This document shows, piece by piece, positions 55,349 to 64,000 of a stretch of DNA of 64,000 nucleotides (the first letter of the stretch is position 1; every line of letters starts with the position of its first letter). The notes under the pieces were generated by a model. That model ran no database searches, was not told the DNA's origin, and worked only from the letters and a program-made list of their open reading frames with translations. The stretch covers positions 4,369 to 68,368 of the forward strand of contig CAVORH010000049.1 of the NCBI GenBank assembly GCA_963698565.1, read 5' to 3'. The DNA is from Sva-07 sp963698565. GTDB lineage: Bacteria; Actinomycetota; Acidimicrobiia; Acidimicrobiales; Ilumatobacteraceae. Position numbers and translations under genes: made by a program.

Positions 55349-57439
55349 ATGCACCCTCAGGATCGATCGTCGGGCGCGGGAAGGCCGACCGGCGTCGGAC
55401 GATTCGATTGGGATGCGATCGGGTACGACCAACGCGTGCCAATTGTCGAACGTGTCCTCGATGCCATACCCGTTGCCGACCTCCACGGTCACCTCGCCGC
55501 TGGAGGCGGTCGAGCGCTGTCCGTCGCCGCCGCCACCGAACCGGACGACCTGATCGCCACGATCACCGACGCCGGACTTCGCGGACGGGGCGGCGCCGGC
55601 TTCCCCACCGGCCTCAAGTGGCGGACGGTGGCCGACAGCCGCAGTTCGGTCGAGCCCACTGCGGTGATCGTCAACGCCGCCGAGGGCGAACCGGGCACGT
55701 TCAAGGACCGGGCGATCATCCGACGCAACCCCTACCGCGTGCTCGAGGGTGCGCTCATCGCCGCCCGCGCGGTCGGAGCACCGGAGGTGGTGATCGCGAT
55801 CAAGGCGTCCTTCCGACCCGAGATCAGGCGTCTGCGGGCCGCCATCACCGAGTTCGAATCGGCAGGACTCGACGACGTGACCATGCGCATCGTCGAAGGT
55901 CCGTCCGAGTACCTCTTCGGCGAGGAGTCGGCGCTCGCGGAGGTCATCGAAGGGCGCTACCCGTTCCCACGGGTGACGCCGCCCTACCGTCGCGGTCTCG
56001 ACAATCCGGATGCCCCCTCGGGCAACTCCTCGTCCTGGGTCGCCTTGGCCGGCGAGGGCGGCACGCGTGAGGCACCCGCCTTGATCGACAACGTCGAGAC
56101 GATGGCCAACGTCCCCGGCATCATCCTCGAGGGGCCCCAATGGTTCCGTTCGGTCGGTACCGCTGATTCGCCAGGCACCATCGTGTGCACGATCACCGGC
56201 GACACCGAGCGACACGGTGTCGGCGAGTTCCCCATGGGCACACCGCTGTGGGAGGTCATCGACGTCCTGGGCGGCGGCAACCGCCCGGAACGCACCTTGG
56301 TGGCGGCGATCTCCGGCACGGCGAACGCCGCCATCGAAGCGGCACAGTTCGACACCCCGTTGACGTACGAAGCGTTCGAGGACATCGGGTCCGGGCTCGG
56401 CACGGGCGGCTTCATCGTGTTCGACGACCGAACGGATCTCGTCGCCGTGGCCCAGGGCATCGCCCGCTTCCTGGCGGTCGAGTCGTGCGGGCAGTGCACC
56501 CCGTGCAAGTCCGACGGCCTCGCCATCGCACAGCTGCTCGACACCGTGAGAACGTCGTCGGCCGGGAGCGACACGCTTGCATCCCTCCACGGGCGGTTCG
56601 CCACGGTCGACGACGGCGCCAGGTGCGCCCTCGCCGGCCAGCACCGGGCGGCGGTCGCCAGCCTGCTCGAGCTCGGTCGGGAATCGGTGGAGGGCCACCT
56701 CGCCCGGTCGGTCGACGAGGCCGGGCGCTTCCTCGTCGCACCGATCGTGGATCTGGTCCACCAGCGTGCGGTCGTCGACAGCGCCCACGCCGACAAGCAA
56801 CCCGACTGGTCGTTCGCTGCGCAGGACTCCGGTTCGGCTCCCGCTGAGCTCTACGGTGACGCATCGGTCGCGGTACGCGTCCAGTCGACGCGTACCCACG
56901 GCGCCGAGACCGGCGTGGAGGTCAGCACGGTCGACGAGACCTCGCCGACGGGCGCGCCGTCGAGCGCAGCAGCACGTCGGTTCACCGAGCCGATCCTGGC
57001 GGCTCACGAGGAGCTGTTCGACGGGCTGCGATCGCTCGCCTCGGCAACGGACGCCGATCGCCAGGCACGCGCCACGCATCTCGCCCACGAACTGAGGCGC
57101 TACATCGAACTCGTCGGGACGATCGTGTATCCCGAACTCGACCGGGTCGCAGGGCGCGCCGCGAGCGACTCGGCGTGGGTCGCCGAACGAAACGCCGAAG
57201 ATGCGCTCGACATCCTGGAGCGGCTGCAATCGCTCGGTGAACTCGACGCCGACGCGGCGCACGCGCTCGGCAACGATCTGCGATCACTCATCGACGCCGA
57301 CGACACGATCGTCATCCCGCTGCTCTGCCGTCGGCTCGACGATCGAGATCTCGACCGGCTCGCCGATGCCGAGCACGAAGTCATCGAACGACGAACCGAA
57401 TCATCGGCAAGGTCGAGTTTCGGATCCGCGCCCGGGTGA
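55349..57439 (+). CDS. NuoF-like FMN/NADH-binding protein with C-terminal hemerythrin-like region
   Basis: A 696-residue protein. Residues 60-440 follow the 51-kDa (NuoF/HoxF/FdsB) subunit: GRGGAGFPTGLKW for FMN, NAAEGEPGTFKDR, EYLFGEESAL, NVETMANVP, GTPLWEVIDVLGGG, and a 4Fe-4S site with ESCGQCTPC and a later ARCALAG. Residues 545-690 are helical with HEELF, HLAHELRRY and TIVYPEL, resembling a hemerythrin HHE domain that lacks some ligands. Start at 55349 (MHPQDRSSG) is the best in-frame ATG. No NuoE, NuoG or partner hydrogenase subunit is adjacent; its electron partner is unknown. Confidence 0.85.
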   Translation: MHPQDRSSGAGRPTGVGRFDWDAIGYDQRVPIVERVLDAIPVADLHGHLAAGGGRALSVAAATEPDDLIATITDAGLRGRGGAGFPTGLKWRTVADSRSSVEPTAVIVNAAEGEPGTFKDRAIIRRNPYRVLEGALIAARAVGAPEVVIAIKASFRPEIRRLRAAITEFESAGLDDVTMRIVEGPSEYLFGEESALAEVIEGRYPFPRVTPPYRRGLDNPDAPSGNSSSWVALAGEGGTREAPALIDNVETMANVPGIILEGPQWFRSVGTADSPGTIVCTITGDTERHGVGEFPMGTPLWEVIDVLGGGNRPERTLVAAISGTANAAIEAAQFDTPLTYEAFEDIGSGLGTGGFIVFDDRTDLVAVAQGIARFLAVESCGQCTPCKSDGLAIAQLLDTVRTSSAGSDTLASLHGRFATVDDGARCALAGQHRAAVASLLELGRESVEGHLARSVDEAGRFLVAPIVDLVHQRAVVDSAHADKQPDWSFAAQDSGSAPAELYGDASVAVRVQSTRTHGAETGVEVSTVDETSPTGAPSSAAARRFTEPILAAHEELFDGLRSLASATDADRQARATHLAHELRRYIELVGTIVYPELDRVAGRAASDSAWVAERNAEDALDILERLQSLGELDADAAHALGNDLRSLIDADDTIVIPLLCRRLDDRDLDRLADAEHEVIERRTESSARSSFGSAPG

Positions 57440-57468
57440 CCGATCGCCAGAGAAGGCTGCGCCTCTCG

Positions 57469-57508
57469 AGCCGGGTGCGAGGATCGAACTCGCCACCTCA
57501 TGATTACA
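57469..57508 (-). other. 3' half of a tRNA-Thr(TGT) gene, probable attachment-site remnant
   Basis: On the minus strand the sequence runs from the anticodon (TGTAATCAT) through a T-arm (GCGAG-TTCGATC-CTCGC) to an acceptor strand ACCCGGC and discriminator T, as in tRNA-Thr genes that start GCCGGGT. No 5' half is present to the right, so it is not a whole gene. Such 3' fragments are left when an element integrates into a tRNA; its orientation predicts the element extends to the right of this point. Confidence 0.75.
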
Positions 57509-57769
57509 GATCGCTCCAGGACCGTCCGCCTGGTATCGACGTGTACCGTTTCGTGTGCTCTGATCAGGCACGACGCGATTTCACGTGCTGACTGGTGTTG
57601 TCTCGTATCGGCCAGTATCGACTCGTTCGTGGGCAATCCGTGGGCACGAAGGGCCGCACATGCAGCAGTCGAATCGTCGCGAAGTACAGCACCAGAGTAC
57701 CCATCGTTGCGGGCGGCCGGGGCAGTCCGCGGCGCCATCACGGTGCCCTGCGTCGGCCACACTGTTGGT

Positions 57770-58372
57770 GTGAAACGTGGGACCACGATCCGTCACCTGG
57801 TGGAGATGGCTGAGGTCGCCACCGAGCAGTTGCGGTTGGGTCGGACTCCAATTGGTTGGCCACTCACCGAGATGTGGGTCGCTGGCGCACTGCTCGAGTC
57901 CTCCGACGAGATCGACCACGGCACGGTCGTGTTGATGATCGATCTTCCTCCCGACGAACTCCCCTGGCTCGCAGCCCATCCAACCGCCGAGTGGGTCGGC
58001 GAACAGCTCCGCCTCGGCAAGCGACCGATGCTGTGGTCCTACCGTCCCGCGGCATGGCCGGCATGGACGTACCGCGACCAGCGCGTCGCCCGATTCTGGT
58101 CCGCGTCGAACGGCATCGAGAGTGGCCTCATCGACGAACTGCGATCAGGAGTGGTCTCCGGTTTGGTCGAGCCCGACCGAGCCGAACTCGTCGAACAGGT
58201 CGGCGTTGAACTCGAAGTCTCCAAGGCGCACCTGCGATCCATCCTCGCCCAGTACTGGGACCACGACTGGCGGCGAAACAACCGCAGCCACACCAGCCCC
58301 GAAGATCAGCTCTGGCGCGCCGCCACCGCCGTGACCGAACTCGAGGACGCACTCACCGAGTTCGGCCGCTGA
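57770..58372 (+). CDS. DUF7711-like protein
   Basis: A 200-residue protein: VKRGTTIRHLVEMAEVATEQLRLGRTPIGWPL (in pieces), VLMIDLPPDELPWLA, RPMLWSYRPAAWPAWTYRDQRVARFWS (in pieces), and an acidic helical C-terminus (LTEFGR). I recall this pattern as DUF7711, a family of unknown function seen in actinobacteria, often near mobile DNA. Start chosen at GTG 57770; a longer in-frame extension runs through tRNA-fragment sequence and is not coding. It is the only clearly intact gene right of the tRNA fragment. Confidence 0.75.
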   Translation: MKRGTTIRHLVEMAEVATEQLRLGRTPIGWPLTEMWVAGALLESSDEIDHGTVVLMIDLPPDELPWLAAHPTAEWVGEQLRLGKRPMLWSYRPAAWPAWTYRDQRVARFWSASNGIESGLIDELRSGVVSGLVEPDRAELVEQVGVELEVSKAHLRSILAQYWDHDWRRNNRSHTSPEDQLWRAATAVTELEDALTEFGR

Positions 58373-58711
58373 CGGGCCGGCACCACTTCGAGTCGTCGGA
58401 GCTCGGACCGATCGCCCACCGGGTCCCGAGCGCTGCACTTGGATTGATATGCCGGTCAAAGTGCGGCGCCGCACTTGGGCCTGATTGATGATGGAAGGGC
58501 GTTGCGGCGGTTGTCGTAGCGTTCAGACGCCGGTCGGCATGGCTCGACTAGGGCCTGTCACCTTTCGGGTTGACCTGCACTACGAATGGTCTCCCGACCG
58601 GTGTTCTGACCCGAGGTGTGGCTCGAAAGAGGCGCGAGCCCGACAACCACGAATCAGGAGTGCCTGCCTCGGTCCCCACCACCGAGAGGAAGGCATCTTC
58701 AGAATGACGTG
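58373..58711. other. Intergenic stretch left of the IS remnant
   Basis: No gene is seen. It contains the palindrome at 58459-58476 and, from about 58555, sequence resembling the left end of an IS110-type element leading into the transposase remnant. Confidence 0.5.
58459..58476. repeat. Perfect 18-bp palindrome
   Basis: AAGTGCGGCGCCGCACTT is fully self-complementary. It lies 86 bases after the DUF7711-like gene; it could be a regulatory or terminator site, without a T-tract. Confidence 0.7.
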
Positions 58712-59731
58712 ATGATCGGCATCGATCCGCACAAGGCGTCACACACCGCCGTCGTGATCGACGACGCCGAATCTGTGCTCGACGAACTACGCGTCCGAGC
58801 ATGTTCGAAACAATCCGACCAACTGCGTACCTCGGCGGCACCGTTCCCGGATGGGTGTGGGCGATCGAGTCCCCGCGGTCTCGGCTATCTGCTTGCTCGC
58901 AGCGGCTCGTCGCCGCCGGTGAGATCGTTGTCGATGTCCCACCCGGTGTTGTCGACGCGCACCCGCCTGTTGGGTTCGGGCAAGGGGCAGAAGAACGACC
59001 CGAACGACGCCCGCTCCGTGGCGATCGCCGCGCTCCGCAACGAGGCGCTCGGCCGAGTGGTGCTCGACGATCACGCCCGCGCTGAAGTTGTTGGTGAAAC
59101 GGCATCGTGATCTGGGCCGCCTCGAACAAGTCGGCCTGTCGCCTGCATGCGTTGTTGATGGAACTCGAGCCTGGCGGGATGGCCAAAGAAATGACCGTGA
59201 CCAGGGCAAACGAGATCCTCGATCGGATCGAACCCGCGACACGAGATGGCAGAGCATCGCCTCGCGGTCGCCCGCGAAACCCTCGCCGACATCGTCCACT
59301 ACGAGACACAGATGAAGGCGTCGATGAAACGACTCCGCACCGCGGTCGCGGCATCGAGGACTGTCGCTGGTCGACATCCGCGGTGTCGGTGTCGTGGTCG
59401 CCGCGATGATCATCGGCCACACCGGTGACATCGCACGGTTCGCGTCCGCCGCGCGCTTCGCGAGCTACAACGCGACCGCACCGATCGAGGCGTCGTCGGG
59501 TGAGAACAAACGGCACCGACTGAACCAGCACGGCAACCGACAGCTCAACTGGGCCATCCACGTCGCCGCTGTCACACAGCTCCGCCAGCCGTGCGCCGGG
59601 CGCGAGCTACGACGCACCGCAAACGCGCCGAGGGCAAGAACTCCAAGGAAGCGATCCGCGCACTCAAGAGGCAACTCTCCAACGTGATCTACCGATCACT
59701 GGTCGCTGACGCTCGTCGACTCGAGCAGTGA
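58712..59731 (+). pseudogene. IS110-family transposase, multiply frameshifted
   Basis: Pieces of one IS110-type DEDD transposase appear in order but in different frames: MIGIDPHKASHTAVVIDDAE (58712 on), QRLVAAGEIVVDVPPG (about 58900), RLLGSGKGQKNDPNDARSVAIAALR (58955 on, in pieces), MAKEMTVTRANEILDRIEP, GVVVAAMIIGHTGDIARF (about 59390), HGNRQLNWAIHVAAV (59520 on), and a C-terminal LSNVIYRSLVADARRLEQ ending at 59731. At least five frame changes are needed, so it cannot make an active enzyme as written. GGTTGACACAAAGAG near 59912 may mark the right end. Confidence 0.85.
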
Positions 59732-60438
59732 TGGGCAGGCCCGGGAGGACAATCAGGCACGACACGAAATCCAGCGTGACCGGCTCAACATCCTGAACGG
59801 CCGGCTCTTCGGATAAGTCACTCCGGACCCGACAACCAACCCTACGACGAAGCCTCGGCTCCGCCAGAGGCACAACCTCGGCACCCGCAGACGCGTCGGA
59901 AACTGGGGGTTGACACAAAGAGGCTTCGAGTCGGTCACCATCGGAGGCTGCGTCACGGTGATTACGCGTGCCGAGACCCCAGCGGTTCGCCGCTGAGATC
60001 GACGCTTGCGCCGGGCGGACATACCGGGCATTCGGCGCTATCAGGCGGCGTGTCGAGAGTGTCCGCGTTCCGGCGATCGGGGGCATCGGGTAGGCGACGC
60101 CTGGCAGAAGCTCGACGTGCCCGCGGCGCCGTCGAGTGTCGGCGGATGAACGGTGAGTCTTGAGCGACGTACCGACTCCATCGAACAGCGGTCGCTGTCA
60201 TTGCGTGATCCAGCCCTAATCAGCGGGTATCACACCACAGCGTGGGTGCTAGACCGACGCGGCCCGCTCGAGGCGTCCTGCTTGCTGCCGAATGACCCGG
60301 ACCCGGCGTTGAGCAGACACTGCCCAGCAACGAGACGTTTCGTGCCCGGAGAACGCTCTTCAGATACGTGCCTTGTCCGGCCGATACGAGCACGCCCGGC
60401 ACGAAAGTGTGAGCCACGAGAACCGGGAGGGTCCTCGA
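59732..60438. other. Region without a recognisable gene
   Basis: Only short random frames are seen. The first 200 bases may still belong to the IS110 element (its right end near 59912); the rest holds no convincing protein, RNA or repeat. Confidence 0.5.
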
Positions 60439-60883
60439 TCAGTTGGCAGCATCTTCGGTCCACCGGAGCTTCTGGACGAGCCACGAGCCGTCGATCTTCA
60501 GCACCAGGCGTATGACCTCACGACCGGTCATGTCGTCCGGGATCGTGGTGACGTGGTCCGTCGTTGCGACGATGTACGCGTCACCGTCACGCTCGATCGT
60601 CAGTGGGCCGGGTCAATTCGACGTGGAACCCCACGTTCTCGTAGTAGGTGTCGATGTGCGCGAGGGAGCCCCGGGGCCGACACCACCGGACCGGTGGACT
60701 GCCAGGTGAAGTCCTTGTGGTCAGAGCGCCGAGCGCCTCGGAGGATAGCCGTTGGTCGCTTCGGTCATCGCCTCGAGGGTGGAGACGACTCCTGGCGGCA
60801 CCTCGGATGCGTCGTCGTCGCTTCCACAGGTCATCTACCTCCATAACAAGTCCCAGCCAGAGGATGAGTACGGAGCGAATCAT
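60439..60883 (-). pseudogene. Broken lipoprotein-like gene
   Basis: GGAAGGAGG precedes an ATG at 60883 (MIRSVLILWLGL). Out of frame comes CGSDDDASEVPPGVVSTLEAM, suggesting a lipobox cysteine; then AHIDTYYENVGFHVELT and, after another frame change, IERDGDAYIVATTDHV, DDMTGREVIRLVLKI and LVQKLRWTEDAAN before the stop at 60439. This looks like a small secreted lipoprotein with at least two one-base shifts. No family recognised. Confidence 0.5.
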
Positions 60884-60939
60884 GATGACCTCCTTCCGGT
60901 TGTCCTTCGTCTCCATCGCGGGCCCGATCAGCGGATGCC

Positions 60940-61292
60940 TCGACGACAGAGTCGCAAGACCCTGCCGCTCAACGCAGGTGCGGGCTCCGTGATCGCATAT
61001 GACGCCAAGGAGTGGAGGGCATGGGAGGGCGGTGCTTTCGATTTCGCTGGCCGATGTCGTCGGTCTCCAGCGATGAGACCTCGTGGACCCACGGAGTCTG
61101 GGTGTCGGGCCATCCCGCCCTCAGCGAAGAGGCCCTGGTGACCGGCGTCGGTTGGCGGACGCCTTTGGGCACCTCCCGACAGGAATACCTTGCGCTCATG
61201 GGTTTCGCTCCCGGCGAAAAACTCCGTACCCCGACGATCGGATCCTCGAGGTCGCAGACCAGTTTCTGCGTGACTTCGGCTGGGTCGACTGA
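60940..61292 (+). pseudogene. Broken gene, unknown product
   Basis: Three frames read in order: GSVIAYDAKEWRAWEGGAFDFA, then WTHGVWVSGHPALSEEALVTGVGW and TPLGTSRQEYLALMGFAPGEK, then DDRILEVADQFLRDFGWVD with a stop at 61290-61292. No family is recognised; the pieces look like one protein of about 115 residues with two shifts. Confidence 0.45.
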
Positions 61293-61434
61293 CCACTGAT
61301 AGTGGACGCGTTCCGTCCGCAGAACGCAGCATTCGTGCAGCCACCGACTGTCTCAGATGTGCCGGTATTGGACGCGCCCATATCTGCCGCTCGGCGCTGG
61401 CTTCTCTAACCCTCGTCCGGCAGGATGGCCCGAT

Positions 61435-61779
61435 GCGGATAGGCGGGACAGCGCGCTGTGACGGTTGCAGTCGAGACATTGACCCAAGTGGTCCGGGCGT
61501 CACCAAAAGCTCGCGAACGCCGAGCCGTGGTGGCAACCGTTCCTCGAGGACTTGCGCTCGGACCCTACGCAGCACTGGCATCCACGCTGCTTCGCCGATG
61601 CCTTCGGGGTGGATGCCCTCATCGACGCGGTGCACCGTGAGGACAGTGTGCCGCAGGTAGCGCCGAACTGCCGCTCTGCGCTCCCGTGCGGTCTCGTCCC
61701 GCTCTCGCACGTCGTGATGACGGAGTGCGCTGCTTGGGCCGGAGTGTGGCGGCGACTCTTTCTCGACGCCATGTCGTGA
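61435..61779 (+). pseudogene. Broken gene with a CxxC start, unknown product
   Basis: The first frame gives MRIGGTARCDGCSRDIDPSGPG; after a shift near 61500 comes KLANAEPWWQPFLEDLRSD, then HWHPRCFADAFGVDALIDAVHRED. The Cys pair and later Cys suggest a small zinc-binding or HNH-like protein, but nothing firm can be said. Confidence 0.4.
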
Positions 61780-61822
61780 TTCTGCGTGACGAAGTGTGCG
61801 GTCAGCCGTACAGTCGCTTCCA

Positions 61823-62216
61823 ATGTCTCAGGCCGCGACTCCCGACGAGGAACAGCGAGAGAGGCAGGTGCGCCTGATGATCATCATCGGGCTCGCGGCG
61901 GTAGTCATGCTCGCTGGTCTGGCTGTGTCGATCATCGGCAAGTCGTCGACGTCGGTGACGAGGCCGACAAGCTCTCAAGCTGCGAGCACGGCCATCGTCG
62001 ATCCGGGACAGTTCTGACTGACCGCGTATGCGACCGACTCCGACCCGGTGTCGGAAGCACTCGGCGGGGCTCCGATCGGGTGGTCTCTCTTCAACAGCAG
62101 ATAAGCGGACGCTGGTGTGTCGAGACGGGAGGTCTCAGCCTTGCTCAGTTCGGAGACCGTGTTCTTCGTGATCGACGACGACGGCCGGTTTGTCGAGACG
62201 CCCGACTGTCGCCGGT
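61823..62216 (+). pseudogene. Small membrane protein gene with in-frame stop and later frameshift
   Basis: The ATG at 61823 opens 64 residues: an acidic start (MSQAATPDEEQRERQVR) and one helix (LMIIIGLAAVVMLAGLAVSIIG), ending TAIVDPGQF at TGA 62015-62017. The same frame continues after the stop as LTAYATDSDPVSEALGGAPIGW, then another frame gives SRREVSALLSSETVFFVIDDDGRF and ETPDCRR. The membrane-helix part alone could be a real small gene. Confidence 0.5.
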
Positions 62217-62357
62217 AGCTGTTCGCAGTGAACGAAGTGTGACGTCACGCTTGGGCAGCGATGCGGCGCACCTGGACTGGTAACCGTAGTGACTCTGCGT
62301 GGCGAAGCGATCCTCAGTCAGGACGAGTCGGTCGCCGGGAGACCGTGGGAGGACGTA

Positions 62358-62653
62358 CTACTCGCACCACGGCTCGGTGTCGATCGGCGATAGATGGTGC
62401 GCGACCTCGGAGCCCAGGGCGGTCACTCTCAGCGTCTCCAGTTCAGCAGCTCGAGTTCGAGTTCCGCTCGTCGGGTTCCCTGGGGCCAGTCGGGCTCGGT
62501 CTCGTTACCCGCCGAATCGGTGCCGAGACCATCAGCAATCCAGAACTGCCCGTTGATTGAGACCTCAAGTCGTTCGTAGCCGCAGTGCGTCGAGATGACT
62601 TCCGTGATCGACTGCCCCGGTTCGAGATTGACGCTGTACGGCGACGGGGCGGA
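62358..62653 (-). pseudogene. Gene remnant, unknown secreted-type domain
   Basis: A long open stretch without a start codon reads SPYSVNLEPGQSITEVISTHCG, YERLEVSINGQFWIADGLGTD and NETEPDWPQGTRRAELELEL (given in parts of under 20 where joined). A one-base shift near 62445 then leads to ELETLRVTALGSEVAHHL and IDTEPWCE with a stop at 62358. It is the C-terminal part of a small protein whose start is lost. Confidence 0.45.
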
Positions 62654-63049
62654 TTAATGTTGTACATTGTTCCACAGAATACTCGGCGAAGGCCGTCAAA
62701 GCGACGAGGAAGAGAACCGAGCGGTAATATCAGCTTTTCCCGATGCCGCCGCCCAGGGGTTCGGTATCCCGACCGTAGACCATCCCGGGCGGGATTATGC
62801 AGTGCTCGGCTTGGGCCGATATCGCACACCCGTGTGGAGTGTGGGGTAGGGATTATGCGTGGCGAACTGTGCGGCCTTTGGAGGTACCGCGTGTTCCGAG
62901 GGGGGAGCAACCCCTGTGAGAGTTGTCGGTTGAGGTTGCCGGAGAGCGTTGGAGGACAACGGCGATGTGTTCGAATTTGTGTTGTGCCGTTCGCTGACAG
63001 GTTCAGAACCCTTCTGGGTATGGTGTAGGCGTAGGTGCCGCTGAACGCT
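62654..63049. other. Region without a recognisable gene, lower GC
   Basis: About 400 bases with visibly more A/T (for example GGATTAATGTTGTACATTG near 62651) than the rest of the window. Frames on both strands are open but none reads like a protein. Nothing further is recognised. Confidence 0.4.
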
Positions 63050-64000
63050 TCACAGCACATTTCGCCGTTCAGAGTGGGTCGGCCGCCAGTACATGAGGAT
63101 GCTGTTCTCCAGGAGCATGCACAATGGCGTTCGATTCGGCGCGATTCCCTTCTCGGCGGTGATGGCGGGGCCGAGGTGCCACTCGTTGGTTGTCGGGTCG
63201 TAGAGAAGCGGTTGTCCGGTCGGAGTCATCGTCGCCACGGCGTTGCCGGTCCAACTGTTGGGTACCGGTACCAGGAGTAGAAGCCTTCTGGCGGGGGCGG
63301 TGGATCGCGCGCTTCCCGGTGGACGGGTTCAGCAGGTAGGCGCTGTCCTGGAAGCTGGTTGCTGCGACACCGTTCGTGCAGGATCCGCCGCCGCCAACGA
63401 AGAGTTCGGTCCGGTACCAGACAGCGACCGGGTCGGCGAGCCGGGACGCTGGCCCGGCGGAAACTCCTTCCATGAGTTGCTCGGTTGGTGTGAAGGCAAG
63501 AACGTGAGCTCTTCCGCATCCCGCTGGGATCGCTCTGTCCGCCCGATCGCCGACACGCTCGGCCCTCGACAACGAGATCGACCCCGGAACCCATGGCGAT
63601 TGGTGGGGAATCAACGACAGACCAGTGACTGCTCTGGAGGTCATCGAGGATCGGCGAACTTGGTTCTGCGGCGCAACACCATCTTCGAAGACCGAGAAAA
63701 GCATGACGTCGCTGCCCACGAGCACGGCCCGGCTGAGCGTGTTGGCGGCATTGTCGACGGGCGGGTCCGACAGCTCCCGCCAGGTGAACGTTGTCGGGTT
63801 GAACGCTGGACTTGACGTCGCCCTGCTGGACCCATTGATCACGACTACCTCGGAACCTGTCCAGACGCCGATCGCGTCCGCCTGCTGGAATGGCGAGCGG
63901 TGCGTTCGGGACCAGGCGCCACTGCCCGGTCGCGGGAGTCGTGACTCTCCGTCGGTCAAGGGCTCTGCCGCCGGCGAAGCCGCCCCACACAAACAACCCG
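63050..64000 (-). pseudogene. Kelch-repeat type protein, frameshifted, running off the window
   Basis: Beta-propeller style text is spread over three frames: FVWGGFAGGRALD and TPATGQWRLVPNAPLA, then AIGVWTGSEVVVINGSSR and FNPTTFTWRELSDPPVDN, SDVMLFSVFEDG, WYRTELFVGGGGSC, YLLNPSTGK, and finally LLYDPTTNEWHLGPAI and NSILMYWR with a stop at 63050. These are kelch motifs (GG followed by a turn, then Y..W). At least four frame changes are needed. The 5' end lies beyond 64,000. Confidence 0.65.

Noticed and set aside
57469..57508. Complete tRNA gene
   Set aside because: Only the anticodon-to-3' half is present; the sequence on the other side does not form D-arm or acceptor 5' strand.

Overview
The window is high-GC DNA from an actinobacterium. 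The closest fit is the Acidimicrobiia (Ilumatobacter-like); this rests on gene content and style (UPF0182, HemQ, CysO, DUF1800/DUF1501, a group 3b-type hydrogenase, many leaderless GTG starts) and is an inference, not a database match. Genes are densely packed, with many 1- or 4-base stop/start overlaps.

Layout. 0.05-7.4 kb: a NAD(P)-linked [NiFe] hydrogenase operon (hydB-hydG-hydD-hydA plus maturation protease) converges on a hypC / EamA / DUF6390-like operon, then a nitroreductase. 7.5-14.6 kb: an EamA exporter, an ABC exporter plus membrane-anchored hydrolase operon divergent from a two-component system, and a YgjV-GNAT-like protein. 14.7-26.2 kb: TrpB-like synthase, a coiled-coil protein, UPF0182, a DivIVA-type protein, a Lon-like PDZ protease, small membrane and HEAT-repeat proteins, GNAT, PAC2, NUDIX. 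26.2-38.4 kb: GlnD, a sigma-like protein fused to zinc-finger and membrane parts, a lipoprotein binding protein, HemQ, GroEL with a CIRCE operator, enoyl-CoA hydratase, CysO, glycerate kinase, a LytR_C protein and a DUF3263 protein. 38.4-42.2 kb: a DUF1800/DUF1501 export pair.

42.3-54.8 kb is the most unusual block. After uridine kinase comes a minus-strand run of four genes: cyclase-ATPase, FHA-HTH, Ser/Thr kinase-ATPase-TPR and a GH25-like enzyme. It is divergent from an exported HExxH protein and a SARP-STAND-transmembrane protein ending in a BMP-type ligand-binding domain. It reads as a signalling locus with three large ATPase switches and cell-wall/protease outputs.

54.9-57.4 kb holds a frameshifted small secreted protein and a NuoF-like flavoprotein with a hemerythrin-like tail. 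At 57,469 lies the 3' half of a tRNA-Thr(TGT) gene, which looks like the attachment-site remnant of an integrated element extending rightwards. From there to the end there is one intact gene (DUF7711-like), a multiply frameshifted IS110 transposase and at least six further gene remnants in broken frames, including a Kelch-type protein running off the edge. Two families of palindromic elements recur between or at the edges of genes in the first 36 kb.
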